A stretch of 64,000 nucleotides of DNA from Serratia silvae (GCF_023282985.1 NZ_JAGQDC010000003.1:248001-312000), one strand, 5' to 3'; positions 44,441 to 53,934 are shown, numbered from the stretch's first letter. The notes: generated by a model not told the origin, from the sequence alone. Numbers and translations: made by a program.

Positions 44441-44607
44441 GAAAATGACTGACAGTAGGATCTGTTATCCAAATCCTATTTATTCAACAAAGCCAATAAG
44501 ATCATCAATCTACGTATGGGGCCAATCATTAGCCCCGCGTTTTCCGAACAAGCTAACAGCGGACATGCTGCGCCTCTGCGTTGTAAACCGGTAGGGCTAT
44601 CAGCAGC

Positions 44608-46053
44608 CTATGGCTGGTTTGCCACCACAGCGGGCTGTTCCACTTCCAGCAACTCATAAATCGTTTTCCCCACCTTTTGGATCGCCTGCTCAATCTCACG
44701 AGTCATGGGCTTGCTGTAACTGAGCCGAAGGCAGTTGCGATATTTTCCTGCTGCGGAACTAATAAATCCGACGGCAATCTGTACGCCCTGTGGCAACAAA
44801 TAGCGGTTCAGGCGCAGGCTATCGAATCCGTAAGGCAGCTCCACCCATAACATAAAGCTCCCTTGCGGCCTACTTAGGCAGGTATTCGGCGGGAAATACT
44901 TCATGATCCAACCCGTCATAATGTCGCGATTACGTTGATATTGGCGGCGCATGCGGCGTAAATGTTGTAGGTAATGCCCTTGTTTGATGAATTCAACCAT
45001 GGCCAGCTGCGGTAAGGTGGGGACCCGCCCGGCGGAAATATACTTCATATGTAACGCTTTTTCTAAGTAACGCCCCGGTGCAATCCAACCAATACGCAGA
45101 CCGGGCGCAACGGTTTTAGAGAAAGAACTGCATAGCAATACGCGGCCATCATCATCAAATGAAGCAATGGTAGGCGGGCGTGGGTATTGATAAGCGAGCG
45201 CGCCATAGACATCGTCTTCAATAATCGCCACGTCATAGCGTTGAGCCAACGTCAGCAGTGCTTTCTTGCGCTCATCCGGCATGTTGTAACCTAACGGGTT
45301 ATTGCAGGTTGGTGTCAGTTGGATGGCTTTAATTGGCCACTGATCCAACGCCATTTCCAATGCCTCCAGGCTAATTCCCACCACTGGGTCAGTGGGGATT
45401 TCAATCACCTTCATCCCCATCCCTTTTAGGGTCTGCATCGCACCATGAAAGCTGGGGGAATCCACCGCTACAATGTCGCCAGGCTGGCAAACGGCCCCTA
45501 GGGCAATAGCCAGTGCGCCATGGCAGCCAGAGGTAATGATGATATTTTCTGCTGACTGATGGTTGCCACTGTCCAGCATCAGGCGGGCAATCTGCTCACG
45601 CAATGCCATGGTGCCGTAAATACTGTCGTAATCCAGCACTTCCTGGCTTTGATGCAGGCTGATACGGGCAAGCAAGCGGCTGAGTATTTTCAGGCCAGGG
45701 CCAGAAAGGTCGGGTGTACCGATGCCCAGATGTAGCACATTCTCTTGCGCGCTAGCCTTCAAAAACTCCAGCGTATTTTCCCACTGAGATATCTCGACAG
45801 GCCGTTGTGCGTGGCTGCATAGCGCGGGTAAAGCAGGCAGATTTGAGCTACAGCGAACGAAGTATCCCGATTTCGGCCGTGCTTCGATCAGCAGGCACTC
45901 TTCGAGTTGCCGATAGGCCTGCTGTACGGTGCTGATACTGACCCCATGCTCGTCACTTAATACCCGAACTGAAGGCAGCCGCTCTCCGGCAGCATACAGC
46001 CCTTCTTTGATGCGCTGGCTAAGGATATTGGCCAATTGTTGGTAGCGAGTCAT
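44608..46053 (-). CDS. MocR-family (GntR HTH plus aminotransferase) regulator
   Basis: A 481-aa PLP-dependent transcription factor. Residues 1-70 are a GntR winged helix (TRYQQLANILSQRIKEGLY, LPSVRVLSDEHGVSISTV). Residues about 95-470 are a fold-type I aminotransferase. SSFSKTVAPGLRIGW holds the PLP lysine, and TPTCNNPLGYNMP and EDDVYGAL hold the cofactor Asn and Asp. Start ATG 46053 after AGGTGATATCA. It is divergent from a DUF1127 gene across 166 nt, a pairing often seen for MocR regulators, so that gene is the likely target. Confidence 0.9.
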   Translation of the reverse strand: MTRYQQLANILSQRIKEGLYAAGERLPSVRVLSDEHGVSISTVQQAYRQLEECLLIEARPKSGYFVRCSSNLPALPALCSHAQRPVEISQWENTLEFLKASAQENVLHLGIGTPDLSGPGLKILSRLLARISLHQSQEVLDYDSIYGTMALREQIARLMLDSGNHQSAENIIITSGCHGALAIALGAVCQPGDIVAVDSPSFHGAMQTLKGMGMKVIEIPTDPVVGISLEALEMALDQWPIKAIQLTPTCNNPLGYNMPDERKKALLTLAQRYDVAIIEDDVYGALAYQYPRPPTIASFDDDGRVLLCSSFSKTVAPGLRIGWIAPGRYLEKALHMKYISAGRVPTLPQLAMVEFIKQGHYLQHLRRMRRQYQRNRDIMTGWIMKYFPPNTCLSRPQGSFMLWVELPYGFDSLRLNRYLLPQGVQIAVGFISSAAGKYRNCLRLSYSKPMTREIEQAIQKVGKTIYELLEVEQPAVVANQP

Positions 46054-46219
46054 TGATATCACCTGATAAAGAGAGAGGAACCAGTACAGATGGCGCTGAT
46101 TTTTACCATTCAGACTGTTTAGCACATATCTGTATGGAAATAATAGCTGACCTTTGCATCTGTAATGTTTTTCACCCAAGCATCATGCTAATAGCTCACC
46201 TACTGATGGGGAGTTGATG

Positions 46220-46459
46220 ATGAGTAATGTAATTGAAAATCAAGTGGATGAAAGCTATTTATCGGCTGCGCGAGCAACAAAAAAGCGCCATAATATTTTT
46301 GCGCGTTTATGGTTAAAAGCATACAGATGGGGAAATCGATGGAATGAGCGGCGCAAAGCCGCCAATACGCTGGCAAGGCTGAATGGCGATCAGCTAAAGG
46401 ATATCGGCCTGAGCCGGGATGATATCAAGCGAGACTACAGCCGTCCGTTCTGGCGCTGA
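46220..46459 (+). CDS. DUF1127 small protein
   Basis: A 79-aa protein. The C-terminal DUF1127 motif is at about residues 42-79 (ERRKAANTLARLNGDQLKDIGLSRDDIKRDY, then FW). Starts could be 46220 (GGGGAG at 6-nt spacing) or 46217. Arg-rich DUF1127 proteins bind RNA and affect small-RNA turnover and phosphate/virulence responses in alpha-proteobacteria; in enterobacteria the role is unclear. Probably controlled by the divergent MocR regulator. Confidence 0.88.
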   Translation: MSNVIENQVDESYLSAARATKKRHNIFARLWLKAYRWGNRWNERRKAANTLARLNGDQLKDIGLSRDDIKRDYSRPFWR

Positions 46460-46758
46460 GAAGAGGTGAGCAGGGCATGAGAGGGAGCATAAAACCCTTA
46501 CTTTGCATGCTGCGCCAGCTTAGACAGCGAGATAATGGCTGGTAGCAAAATAGGTACTATGGGTCGTATTTATCAATGTTTATACCGATGATTTTCCTCG
46601 TGAACAGGCCCCGTTTACCAGCGAAATGCTCGGCTATGTTGAATTGAGGCCGGGTGAGCTTGGTATGTGTGCGTCTGCATCTGCATTGAGTGGTTAGTCA
46701 AGCGGCAGTAGAATCACGTGTGTTACATTAATTTTTTATCAATGATGATGACTAATAA
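46460..46758. other. Intergenic stretch without recognisable gene
   Basis: Several short frames but none with a good start or family match. The region is AT-rich towards 46720-46758. Confidence 0.5.
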
Positions 46759-46881
46759 ATGATCCATAACCCTACTCCGCTGCTTATATTCCTTTTTTGG
46801 GTTTATGTAGTAATATCTCTATCTGTGATATTGATTGTTATCGGCATATTCCAAATAATAAAGAAGGAAAAGCGGGGCTAG
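46759..46881 (+). CDS. Possible 40-aa membrane peptide
   Basis: MIHNPTPLLIFLFWVYVVIS..., one membrane helix (about residues 7-34) with a basic end (KKEKRG). No convincing ribosome site. It looks like small one-pass stress proteins, but chance cannot be excluded. Confidence 0.4.
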   Translation: MIHNPTPLLIFLFWVYVVISLSVILIVIGIFQIIKKEKRG

Positions 46882-47000
46882 GCGGCTGATGGGGTACGGC
46901 CTATATATTTTCGTATGGGCAGTGGTGTGCATTAAGTATTGGTTGTGACAAGCAACTCACCTCCGTGTGGTGCTGCTTTTATGGACAAAAAGGGCAAGGA

Positions 47001-47192
47001 ATGTTTGAGATAATTGGTGACGTGTTACTCAGGATTGTAATGTGGGTGGTTTCTTTTTTCGTGGAATTAGCCTGCCATGTCGCACATTGCGTTTTCTCTT
47101 TGACGAAAGGCCTCATGTGGGCAAGGGTGTTAAGATCAGGTTTGATGTTCTTCCGGTGGGTCGGTGGCACTGACTGGTGGCTTATTTATTGA
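47001..47192 (+). CDS. Small membrane protein, paralogue of the one at 56140
   Basis: A 63-aa hydrophobic protein (MFEIIGDVLLRIVMWVVSFF..., FSLTKGLMWARVLRSGLMFF). It shares the layout MF(E/D)II.D, then FS(L/F)TKG, then ARVL with the protein at 56140-56340. AAGG sits 4 nt before the ATG. Two membrane helices flank the TKG turn. Function unknown. Confidence 0.6.
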   Translation: MFEIIGDVLLRIVMWVVSFFVELACHVAHCVFSLTKGLMWARVLRSGLMFFRWVGGTDWWLIY

Positions 47193-47473
47193 AGTATGAG
47201 GTATTCGCACCACAAAAATCCTGCTCTATTGGCTGCTTCAACAAAACCCCGCTACTGATGATTCTTGGTCTACCATCGAGGATTGATCAACGACCATCAC
47301 AGCAAGCGTCTGTTCAATTTGCTGCTTCGCGCTGGTCGGTAGATCCTCATAGACTGTTTCATCAGATGTTGACCCATCTCACTTAACTGCGAGTTTTTGC
47401 CGTCGTCTTAGTTGAAACCTTGTGATTTATGAGGTATTGGTAAGGTATACTTAAGGATAGGAGTGGCTGAGAA

Positions 47474-47680
47474 ATGGAGTGGTTAGTTTTAGGGTTTATT
47501 TTACTTGCAATCGGAACGGCGGTATTTAAACCGCGTCAGTGTGATGTCTGCAGTGCTGGCTTCAAGAGAAAATATTTTACCTGGAAGATCGAAGGTAAGA
47601 AGCAGCACCTATGTCCAAATTGTAATAGTAAAATGACCAGGCGGCAAAGTACACAGAGGTTTAAGGATAGATTTGGCTAA
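47474..47680 (+). CDS. Membrane-anchored zinc-ribbon protein (68 aa)
   Basis: N-terminal membrane helix (residues 3-18, WLVLGFILLAIGTAVF), then two CxxC pairs 24 residues apart (CDVC and CPNC), a zinc-ribbon-like fold, and a basic tail. The gap 47193-47473 before it has no gene. It precedes leoC by about 160 nt in the same direction and could be part of that transcript. No named family. Confidence 0.65.
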   Translation: MEWLVLGFILLAIGTAVFKPRQCDVCSAGFKRKYFTWKIEGKKQHLCPNCNSKMTRRQSTQRFKDRFG

Positions 47681-47844
47681 TATGAGGAGCATCCTACTGA
47701 TTATAATGGCGAAAGTTGCCCTGTGAGCAGGCGATAAACGTATATTCGGATAGGTGAAATGGTACGACTAGTTCTTTGGGTATCTGTTTTTCTCAGGAAC
47801 AGCATTTTGCTCAGGAAAATGATTAAATCACTGTGAGTCATAAA

Positions 47845-48507
47845 ATGAATACCGCACAAAAATTCAATAGCCTTTATAATGATGTGGCGCGCAATATCGA
47901 ACAAACATTGAAGGATATATCTGGGTTAAAAGTTGATAATAAAGAGGGCAAAGCCCATCTGAATGTAATGACTGAACAGTTAAGTGAGTTGCATAATAAT
48001 TTCAGTAATGAATTATTGTTTCTTGAACAAAATGCCGAGTGGGATAAATTCACCCTTGCTTTCTTTGGTGAAACTAATGCAGGAAAAAGTACATTAATAG
48101 AATCCCTGCGAATTCTTTTTAACGAAGGATCGCGCCAACAGTTGCTTGCCAGCAATGAGAACGATCTGAACAAGGCGGAACAAGCGTTAACAACCTGTGT
48201 TGAGCAGGTAAGAGCTGATTTTGGGACACTTTACTCGGATATGACTCAAAGAGTTTCTGATATTCACTGTGCCTCTCTGGAGCTCGTAAGAATTATCGAT
48301 AGTGAAAGCGCTTTGCGTCTAAAAGTAGAGCTTGATGAGAGTCAATCCAGACAGCAGTTGGAGCTAGAAGAAAGTGCCGCCCGTTTGGCTATTTTGGAAA
48401 AAACGTCTTTTGCGAAGAGTCGAAATAAAATTTTCGCTAGCGCCTTTATTGGGCTGGCTATCGGCGCTGGGGCTATGTACCTGATCAGCGAACTGGCGGG
48501 GCATTAA
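47845..48507 (+). CDS. leoC: LeoC: dynamin-like partner protein carrying only the P-loop
   Basis: About 220 aa. G1/P-loop GETNAGKST is at residues 75-83 (GTPase-type), but no DxxG (G3) or NKxD (G4) follows. Instead a long coiled coil (about 100-190) leads to a C-terminal membrane helix (about 196-216, ASAFIGLAIGAGAMYLISEL). The following leoB supplies the missing G3, so the two genes seem to share one GTPase domain, as proposed for ETEC LeoB/LeoC. ATG 47845 is chosen; a GTG at 47833 is possible. LeoB starts 2 nt after its stop. Confidence 0.8.
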   Translation: MNTAQKFNSLYNDVARNIEQTLKDISGLKVDNKEGKAHLNVMTEQLSELHNNFSNELLFLEQNAEWDKFTLAFFGETNAGKSTLIESLRILFNEGSRQQLLASNENDLNKAEQALTTCVEQVRADFGTLYSDMTQRVSDIHCASLELVRIIDSESALRLKVELDESQSRQQLELEESAARLAILEKTSFAKSRNKIFASAFIGLAIGAGAMYLISELAGH

Positions 48508-48509
48508 CG

Positions 48510-50219
48510 ATGAATGCGACAAGTCAACTAGCGGATTACGCAGCCGATATTCTGCCACAGAACAGCAAACAGCCGGTTGATGTGACTCTCGATCGTTTGA
48601 TGAACAAAAACCTACCCGCTTTGCGACAATCCCTGATTCAGGTTGAAAGGTGCAAATATTCGGCACGGCGTATCGACGGTTTAATCATTGGTACCGGGGA
48701 AGAGGATTTTACTAAGGGAAACACCTGCTATACCCTGAATCTTAACAGTAAAACCTTCCAGATGATCGATGTGCCGGGTATTGAAGGCAACGAATCAAAA
48801 TATGCCCATCAGGTAAAAGAAGCCGTTGCTAAAGCGCATCTGGTTATCTACGTCAACGGTACTAACAAAAAACCAGAAACCGCGACTGCACTAAAAATTA
48901 AATCATACCTACAGTATGGCACGCAGGTTTATCCACTAATAAACGTGCGCGGTTTTGCAGAGGCCTACGAGTTTGAGGAGGATCGAGAAAGTCTGGCCGC
49001 TCAGGGAGGCGCGGCTTCCGCATTGTCACAGACTGTCGAAGTATTGACCCCCGTTCTTGGTGAAGATGTAATACTTCAGGGCGATTGCGTTCAAGGGTTG
49101 CTGGCCTTCTCGGCGCTGGCTTACGATGCCAGTACCGGGATTTCAACCATTCACCCTGCACGTCAGCATAATCTGGGGGCTCAGCAGCAAAGTTTCTTAA
49201 CCGTTTTTTCTTCGCAGCAGGCGATGCTTGAGTTCAGTCAGCTCCACGCTGTTGAACAGGTTATCAAGAGAAAACAATTAACTTTCAAAGAGGATATTGT
49301 TGAAAGTAATAAGAAGAAAGTTCTCAGCCTGTTGGGGAATTATCTAAAGTTGCTGGACAGCCAGCTTTTGGCACACCGCGATTTCCTCGAAAAGATCGCA
49401 CCAAAATTTCGAGATTGTCAAGACTCTTTCAGAAACGCAATCATCTCGTTTGAACAAGGGGTGTTGAACAGCCGTCGAAACCGATGGAACACTTTCTTCA
49501 ATAAGTTAATGGACGAGAGTGAAATCATTGTGGAAGACAATTTTGGTGATGGTGCATGCATCACTAACAGTATTAACCGAGTTTTTAAAAAAGGCCAGAC
49601 AGATACCGAGCGGGCAATTGAGGTAGAAACTGTGCAAAGCGTTAAAGAATTACAGGAGCGCCTGTTTCAAGCTCTGACCCGCCTTATGGAGGATATTAAT
49701 AACGTTGAGTTCCAGCAGCAGTTACGGGTTGATAGCTATGCAAATCTTACCTTTGGCAGCGATGTTGCTCTCGATTATGGTTTGAAACTGGCAGACTTCG
49801 GCTCCATGGCGTTTACCATCAGTAGCTACGCTGTCTCTGGCGGTACCGTTGGCAGCATTTTCCCTGGTATTGGTACCGCAATTGGTGCTGCATTAGGTGC
49901 AGTTGTGGGAGCATTGGTGACACTCATGGGCCTCTTTACGAGCAAAGCTTCGCGCATTAGAAAGGCGCAAAATAAGGTTCGAAGTAAATTGCAAGATGTG
50001 CACAGTGAGGCTCTCGATACCGTCATGCAGGATGCTCGTAGCCTGGTGGCCACTATTCAGAAGGAAATTGAAGAGTCAATACTGCCTAAGGTCAAGGAGA
50101 TGCAGCAATCACTACAGCGTCCATTGAGCATTCTGGAAGAACAAATTGCTCGTATAACAACAGCTAAAAATCAGATAGAGAGTATGCCTTATGGAACAAT
50201 TCAACCAGTTCAGTGTTGA
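48510..50219 (+). CDS. leoB: LeoB: dynamin-like protein lacking a P-loop
   Basis: A 569-aa protein. Near the N-terminus a switch-like stretch FTKGNTCYTLNL precedes G3 IDVPGIEG (D87-G90) and a weak G4-like INVRG, but there is no GxxxxGKS. Long helices (about 260-420) form the dynamin stalk. A glycine-rich membrane hairpin lies at about 430-475 (GGTVGSIFPGIGTAIGAALGA), like the paddle of dynamin-family proteins. The C-terminal coiled coil runs to the end. Expected to pair with LeoC as one GTPase. Its end overlaps leoA by 29 nt. Confidence 0.82.
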   Translation: MNATSQLADYAADILPQNSKQPVDVTLDRLMNKNLPALRQSLIQVERCKYSARRIDGLIIGTGEEDFTKGNTCYTLNLNSKTFQMIDVPGIEGNESKYAHQVKEAVAKAHLVIYVNGTNKKPETATALKIKSYLQYGTQVYPLINVRGFAEAYEFEEDRESLAAQGGAASALSQTVEVLTPVLGEDVILQGDCVQGLLAFSALAYDASTGISTIHPARQHNLGAQQQSFLTVFSSQQAMLEFSQLHAVEQVIKRKQLTFKEDIVESNKKKVLSLLGNYLKLLDSQLLAHRDFLEKIAPKFRDCQDSFRNAIISFEQGVLNSRRNRWNTFFNKLMDESEIIVEDNFGDGACITNSINRVFKKGQTDTERAIEVETVQSVKELQERLFQALTRLMEDINNVEFQQQLRVDSYANLTFGSDVALDYGLKLADFGSMAFTISSYAVSGGTVGSIFPGIGTAIGAALGAVVGALVTLMGLFTSKASRIRKAQNKVRSKLQDVHSEALDTVMQDARSLVATIQKEIEESILPKVKEMQQSLQRPLSILEEQIARITTAKNQIESMPYGTIQPVQC

Positions 50220-51918
50220 AAAACAGGCCGCAATTGACAACCTGCTCGTATTGCGTGACATGTTGGAAACCCTCGGCGAAATGGATATTGAAGTCGGTAG
50301 AGATCTGGAAAAGATTTACTCGGCGATTGATGCAGTTAATTCAGACGTCCTACGTATTGCTTTACTCGGTGCTTTTTCGGATGGTAAAACCAGCGTCATC
50401 GCTGCTTGGTTGGGTAATGTCATGGAAGACATGAATATTTCAATGGATGAGTCTTCTGATCGGCTGAGCATCTACAAGCCAGAAGGTTTACCTGGGCAAT
50501 GTGAAATCGTTGATACGCCGGGGCTGTTTGGGGATAAAGAGCGGGAAATTGACGGGGAGCGGGTGATGTATGAGGAGCTCACTAAGCGTTATATCTCAGA
50601 GGCGCACCTCATTTTTTACGTTGTTGATGCTACTAATCCGCTCAAGGACAGTCACAGCGATATCGCGAAATGGGTGCTGCGCGATCTTAACAAACTCTCT
50701 TCAACCATTTTCATCATCAACAAAATGGACGAAGTTACTGAACTGACTAACCAGGTACTGTTTGACGAACAGGCGGCGATTAAAAAAGAGAACCTGAAAG
50801 GCAAGTTACAGCGTGCGGCTAACTTGACGCCTGCCGAATGTGACCTGCTCAAAATCGTTTGTATCGCCTCCAATCCGAACGGGCGTGGCCTCGAATTCTG
50901 GTTTAATAAACCTGAACATTATGAGAGCCGCTCGCGTATTAACGACCTGAAGCAAATGGCCGGGAAGACTCTGGCGGAAAACGTACCAGAAATGCTGATC
51001 GCCAAAACCGGCATGGACGTAGTGCGAGATGTTGTTGGCCAGCGTGTCACTTTGGCGCAGCAACAGCTTGATGGGTTAACTGTTTGGTTAAGAGATAGCG
51101 ATGAGAAATTCGAACGTTCTTCTCAGGATATTCGCCAAAGTCGCCGTGACGTTAAGCGTTTGGCTGGGGAACTAGCGGAAGAGTTGGAATCTATGGAACG
51201 TTTGCTGCTGGGGCGCTTACGCTCTCTTTCGATGGAAGATATCCGCGAATTTCTCGACGACGATTTGGGCTATACCGAAGACGGTGTGGGTTACAAGCTC
51301 CAACGGCGCATCAAGCGCACTGTCGATCGATTTTTTGACCAGTCTACGGCCATTGCGGAGCAGTTGTCTAACGACATAAATAACCAATTAAAATCGAGTG
51401 AAAGCTTTTTGAGTGATTTGGGTGAGGGCGCTTTTAAGTCGCTTGGTGGAGCATTTAAGGGCATTGCTAACGTTAGCCCTGCGACGATTAAAGCAACCAT
51501 TTTCGCCGCACGGGACACGTTGGGTAAACTGACTGGTTACGTGTACAAATTCAAACCATGGCAGGCGACCAAACTTGCAGGTGGGATCTCCAAGTGGGCG
51601 GGGCCAGCCGGGGTGGCCATTTCTGTGAGCTCAGATTTGTATGCTGCCTGGAAGGCTCATGCACACGAGCAGGAACTGAAGGAGATTAAGGAGTCACTGT
51701 CTGACATTGTTAAAGGCTCATTTAAAGACATTTGCATTATTCTTGCTGATGACGAAAAGATAATTTCTTTCTTTGCCCCACAAATTGTTGCAGCAGAGAA
51801 AGTGATTACGGAGTTAAGCGAGAAAACACAAGCAGTTCGTGACAACAAACAAAAACTTGTCGGTCTGCAAATGCAGTTGCAAACGTTGGGGTTGCCAGTG
51901 AACAGTACACCAGCTTGA
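50191..51918 (+). CDS. leoA: LeoA: complete bacterial dynamin-like GTPase
   Basis: A 575-aa protein, very near the length of ETEC LeoA. Full GTPase domain: G1 GAFSDGKTS (60-68), G3 DTPGLFG (108-114) and G4 NKMD (177-180). A helical stalk follows (about 280-400), then a hydrophobic/paddle region (about 410-490) and a C-terminal coiled coil (about 500-570). ETEC LeoA is tied to vesicle formation and toxin release with LeoBC. The start ATG is inside leoB. Last gene of leoCBA; a hairpin follows 18 nt behind. Confidence 0.9.
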   Translation: MEQFNQFSVEKQAAIDNLLVLRDMLETLGEMDIEVGRDLEKIYSAIDAVNSDVLRIALLGAFSDGKTSVIAAWLGNVMEDMNISMDESSDRLSIYKPEGLPGQCEIVDTPGLFGDKEREIDGERVMYEELTKRYISEAHLIFYVVDATNPLKDSHSDIAKWVLRDLNKLSSTIFIINKMDEVTELTNQVLFDEQAAIKKENLKGKLQRAANLTPAECDLLKIVCIASNPNGRGLEFWFNKPEHYESRSRINDLKQMAGKTLAENVPEMLIAKTGMDVVRDVVGQRVTLAQQQLDGLTVWLRDSDEKFERSSQDIRQSRRDVKRLAGELAEELESMERLLLGRLRSLSMEDIREFLDDDLGYTEDGVGYKLQRRIKRTVDRFFDQSTAIAEQLSNDINNQLKSSESFLSDLGEGAFKSLGGAFKGIANVSPATIKATIFAARDTLGKLTGYVYKFKPWQATKLAGGISKWAGPAGVAISVSSDLYAAWKAHAHEQELKEIKESLSDIVKGSFKDICIILADDEKIISFFAPQIVAAEKVITELSEKTQAVRDNKQKLVGLQMQLQTLGLPVNSTPA

Positions 51919-51936
51919 TAGCGATTCCTATTAGAA

Positions 51937-51952
51937 GGGCGCAGTAGCGCCC
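51937..51952 (+). terminator. Hairpin after leoA
   Basis: GGGCGC-AGTA-GCGCCC, perfect 6-bp stem right after leoA. No T-run, so termination is uncertain. Confidence 0.5.
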
Positions 51953-52449
51953 CTATATAGCGAACAGGAGAGGTTTGTCAGGAAAACCCGCAGTTGCAAA
52001 TCGAATGCATGTCGACCCCTGAGATATTGTCCTACTCAAGAAAAGGGTCAAACACCTGACTGCCGAGAGGGGGGCCTGTTGAAGGCCATCATTTGTTGAG
52101 ATCATTCTCGGCGTTGTTTTAATGATAGTCAGTTTTTTTTGGCGATCAGTCATCCAGATTGTTAATTGTTATGCTCGCATTTTGGCCAGGCTTGGCTGCA
52201 ACCAGGTGATTTCGTTCAGGACGGACATCAACAATATCTCCATTGTGTGTAATAGATTATGCCTGTTAGGGGGCTTTTCATTTCTTTGACTTATTTATTT
52301 GAAGTTGTTGAAAATTTAAATAGCGGTTTTTTTCCGCTTTATTCCTGATTTACTTCTCGTCTAGAATAGACTTACCGTGACGATTATCACATTTGCTGAA
52401 TAAATAATTCCTTAACATTGTCGAAAATCTTAGCCCATTGGAAGCCCCT
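51953..52449. other. Long intergenic region before murQ
   Basis: About 500 nt with no gene I can support. It is AT-rich in the last 200 nt. TTGACT at 52286 is a possible -35 but lacks a good -10. The murR regulator found upstream of murQ in E. coli is absent. Confidence 0.6.
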
Positions 52450-53358
52450 ATGAAGATAAATTTAAGCCAGATGGTGACGGAAAGCCGTAACCCGGTCAGT
52501 TCGCAAATTGATACGCTGCCGACTCTGGACATGCTCGCTGTGATCAACAGCGAAGACCAAAAAGTACCGCTGGCGGTAGCCGCCACCTTGCCAGAAATCG
52601 CCAGGGTGGTGGAGCTGGTGGTAGAGGCTTTTGCCAACGGTGGCCGATTGATTTATTGCGGAGCGGGCACCTCTGGCCGGTTGGGGATCCTGGATGCCAG
52701 TGAGTGCCCACCAACATACGGCACGCCGCGTGAGCAGGTAGTTGGTCTGATTGCCGGGGGGCATGCTGCGATTTTGCAGGCGGTGGAAAATGCCGAAGAT
52801 AATCCGCAAATGGGCGAGCAGGATCTGCGTAATCTCGGTTTCAACGCGCGTGATGTGTTGGTCGGCATCGCGGCGAGCGGCCGTACCCCTTATGTGCTGG
52901 GGGCTATGGCTTACGCTCGTAGCATTGGTGCGACTGCTGTAGCCATCTCGTGTAATCCGAATAGCGAAATGAGCCAGGCAGCCGATATCGCTATTGAACC
53001 GGTGGTGGGGCCAGAAGTGGTGACCGGTTCATCGCGTATGAAAGCGGGAACGGCGCAGAAGTTAATCCTGAATATGATCACCACCGGCGCGATGATCCGC
53101 AGCGGCAAGGTTTACAGCAACTTGATGGTCGACGTGGAAGCCACCAACGCCAAGCTTATACAGCGGCAGGTCAATATCGTGGTCGAAGCCACCGAGTGCA
53201 GCCCAGAAGAGGCGGAAGAGGCACTTAATCAATGTCAGCGCCACTGCAAAACCGCGATTGTGATGATCCTTGGCGGTCTTTCGGCACCAGAGGCCAGTGC
53301 GGTTTTGAGTAAAAACAAAGGATTTATCCGTCAAGCACTGCAAGGGATACAGGCATAA
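52450..53358 (+). CDS. murQ: N-acetylmuramic acid 6-phosphate etherase MurQ
   Basis: A 302-aa SIS-domain enzyme that turns MurNAc-6P into GlcNAc-6P and D-lactate in cell-wall recycling (cytosol). [25 protein letters not shown] holds the sugar-phosphate loop and catalytic Glu; [13 protein letters not shown] and [16 protein letters not shown] are family motifs. ATG at 52450; a TTG-started 4-residue extension is unlikely. The murP-like transporter gene right behind is broken, so MurQ may now serve only internal anhydroMurNAc recycling. Confidence 0.95.
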   Translation: MKINLSQMVTESRNPVSSQIDTLPTLDMLAVINSEDQKVPLAVAATLPEIARVVELVVEAFANGGRLIYCGAGTSGRLGILDASECPPTYGTPREQVVGLIAGGHAAILQAVENAEDNPQMGEQDLRNLGFNARDVLVGIAASGRTPYVLGAMAYARSIGATAVAISCNPNSEMSQAADIAIEPVVGPEVVTGSSRMKAGTAQKLILNMITTGAMIRSGKVYSNLMVDVEATNAKLIQRQVNIVVEATECSPEEAEEALNQCQRHCKTAIVMILGGLSAPEASAVLSKNKGFIRQALQGIQA

Positions 53359-53360
53359 CC

Positions 53361-53934
53361 ATGGCGAAAATCACCGTTCCTATGATAGAGCAAATTTTAC
53401 TTCTGGTGGGTGGCAGTAAAAATATCATTATCTGCGGTAACTGCATGACCAGGCTGCGTCTGACGCTAAAAGATCGTCACTTGTTTTACGCTATGTACCA
53501 GAAGGGACTACTGGCTACTACGCAGGTATGAGTGACTTTTTTGGGCTGGTGATCGACCCACGCGGTAACACTGGCGCTGTTTGCTCGCTCTCCTAAGGGC
53601 TCTCTGCTGCGTACCCAGATTAAAGGTGCCATTTTCCCCGGCCTGCTGGGGATAGGTGAACCGCTGATTTACGGCGTCACCTTACTGTGCCTGAAGCCAT
53701 TCGTTACCGCCTGCCTGGGGTGGCTTCTTTATCGGCCTGGTTGCCTGGATGGGGTTGCCGGTGGGGCTGAATGCGGTGTTTGGCCCTCCGGGCCTGGTGT
53801 CGATCCCACTGATGACCTCGGCCAAGGGTATTTTTGCCGGTATGCTGGTGTATGTTGCTGGTATTTTGATCTCTTATACCGCCGGGTTTATTTTGACCTG
53901 GCTGTTTGGCAGCAAGGATGTTGATTTAGGCTGA
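53361..53934 (+). pseudogene. murP: Broken MurNAc PTS transporter (murP-like)
   Basis: About 570 nt of a gene normally about 1.4 kb. The front 45 codons encode the EIIB start, with [10 protein letters not shown] holding the phosphorylated Cys. The frame then hits a stop at about 53529. The rear encodes the end of EIIC ([19 protein letters not shown], then after a frameshift near 53715 [16 protein letters not shown] and [14 protein letters not shown]). Most of EIIC is deleted. It begins 2 nt after the murQ stop, as in murQP operons. It cannot make a working transporter. Confidence 0.88.

Noticed and set aside
44406-44594. A 62-aa plus-strand frame before the MocR gene
   Set aside because: Starts inside IS5-remnant DNA, has no ribosome site and no recognised domain.
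44580-44600. GGTAGGGCT as a possible attR matching the argU 3' end
   Set aside because: Only about seven bases match GTAGGGC; this is too short to count as an attachment repeat.
47177-47386. A 69-aa plus-strand frame after the small membrane gene
   Set aside because: No start signal, composition not protein-like, no family.
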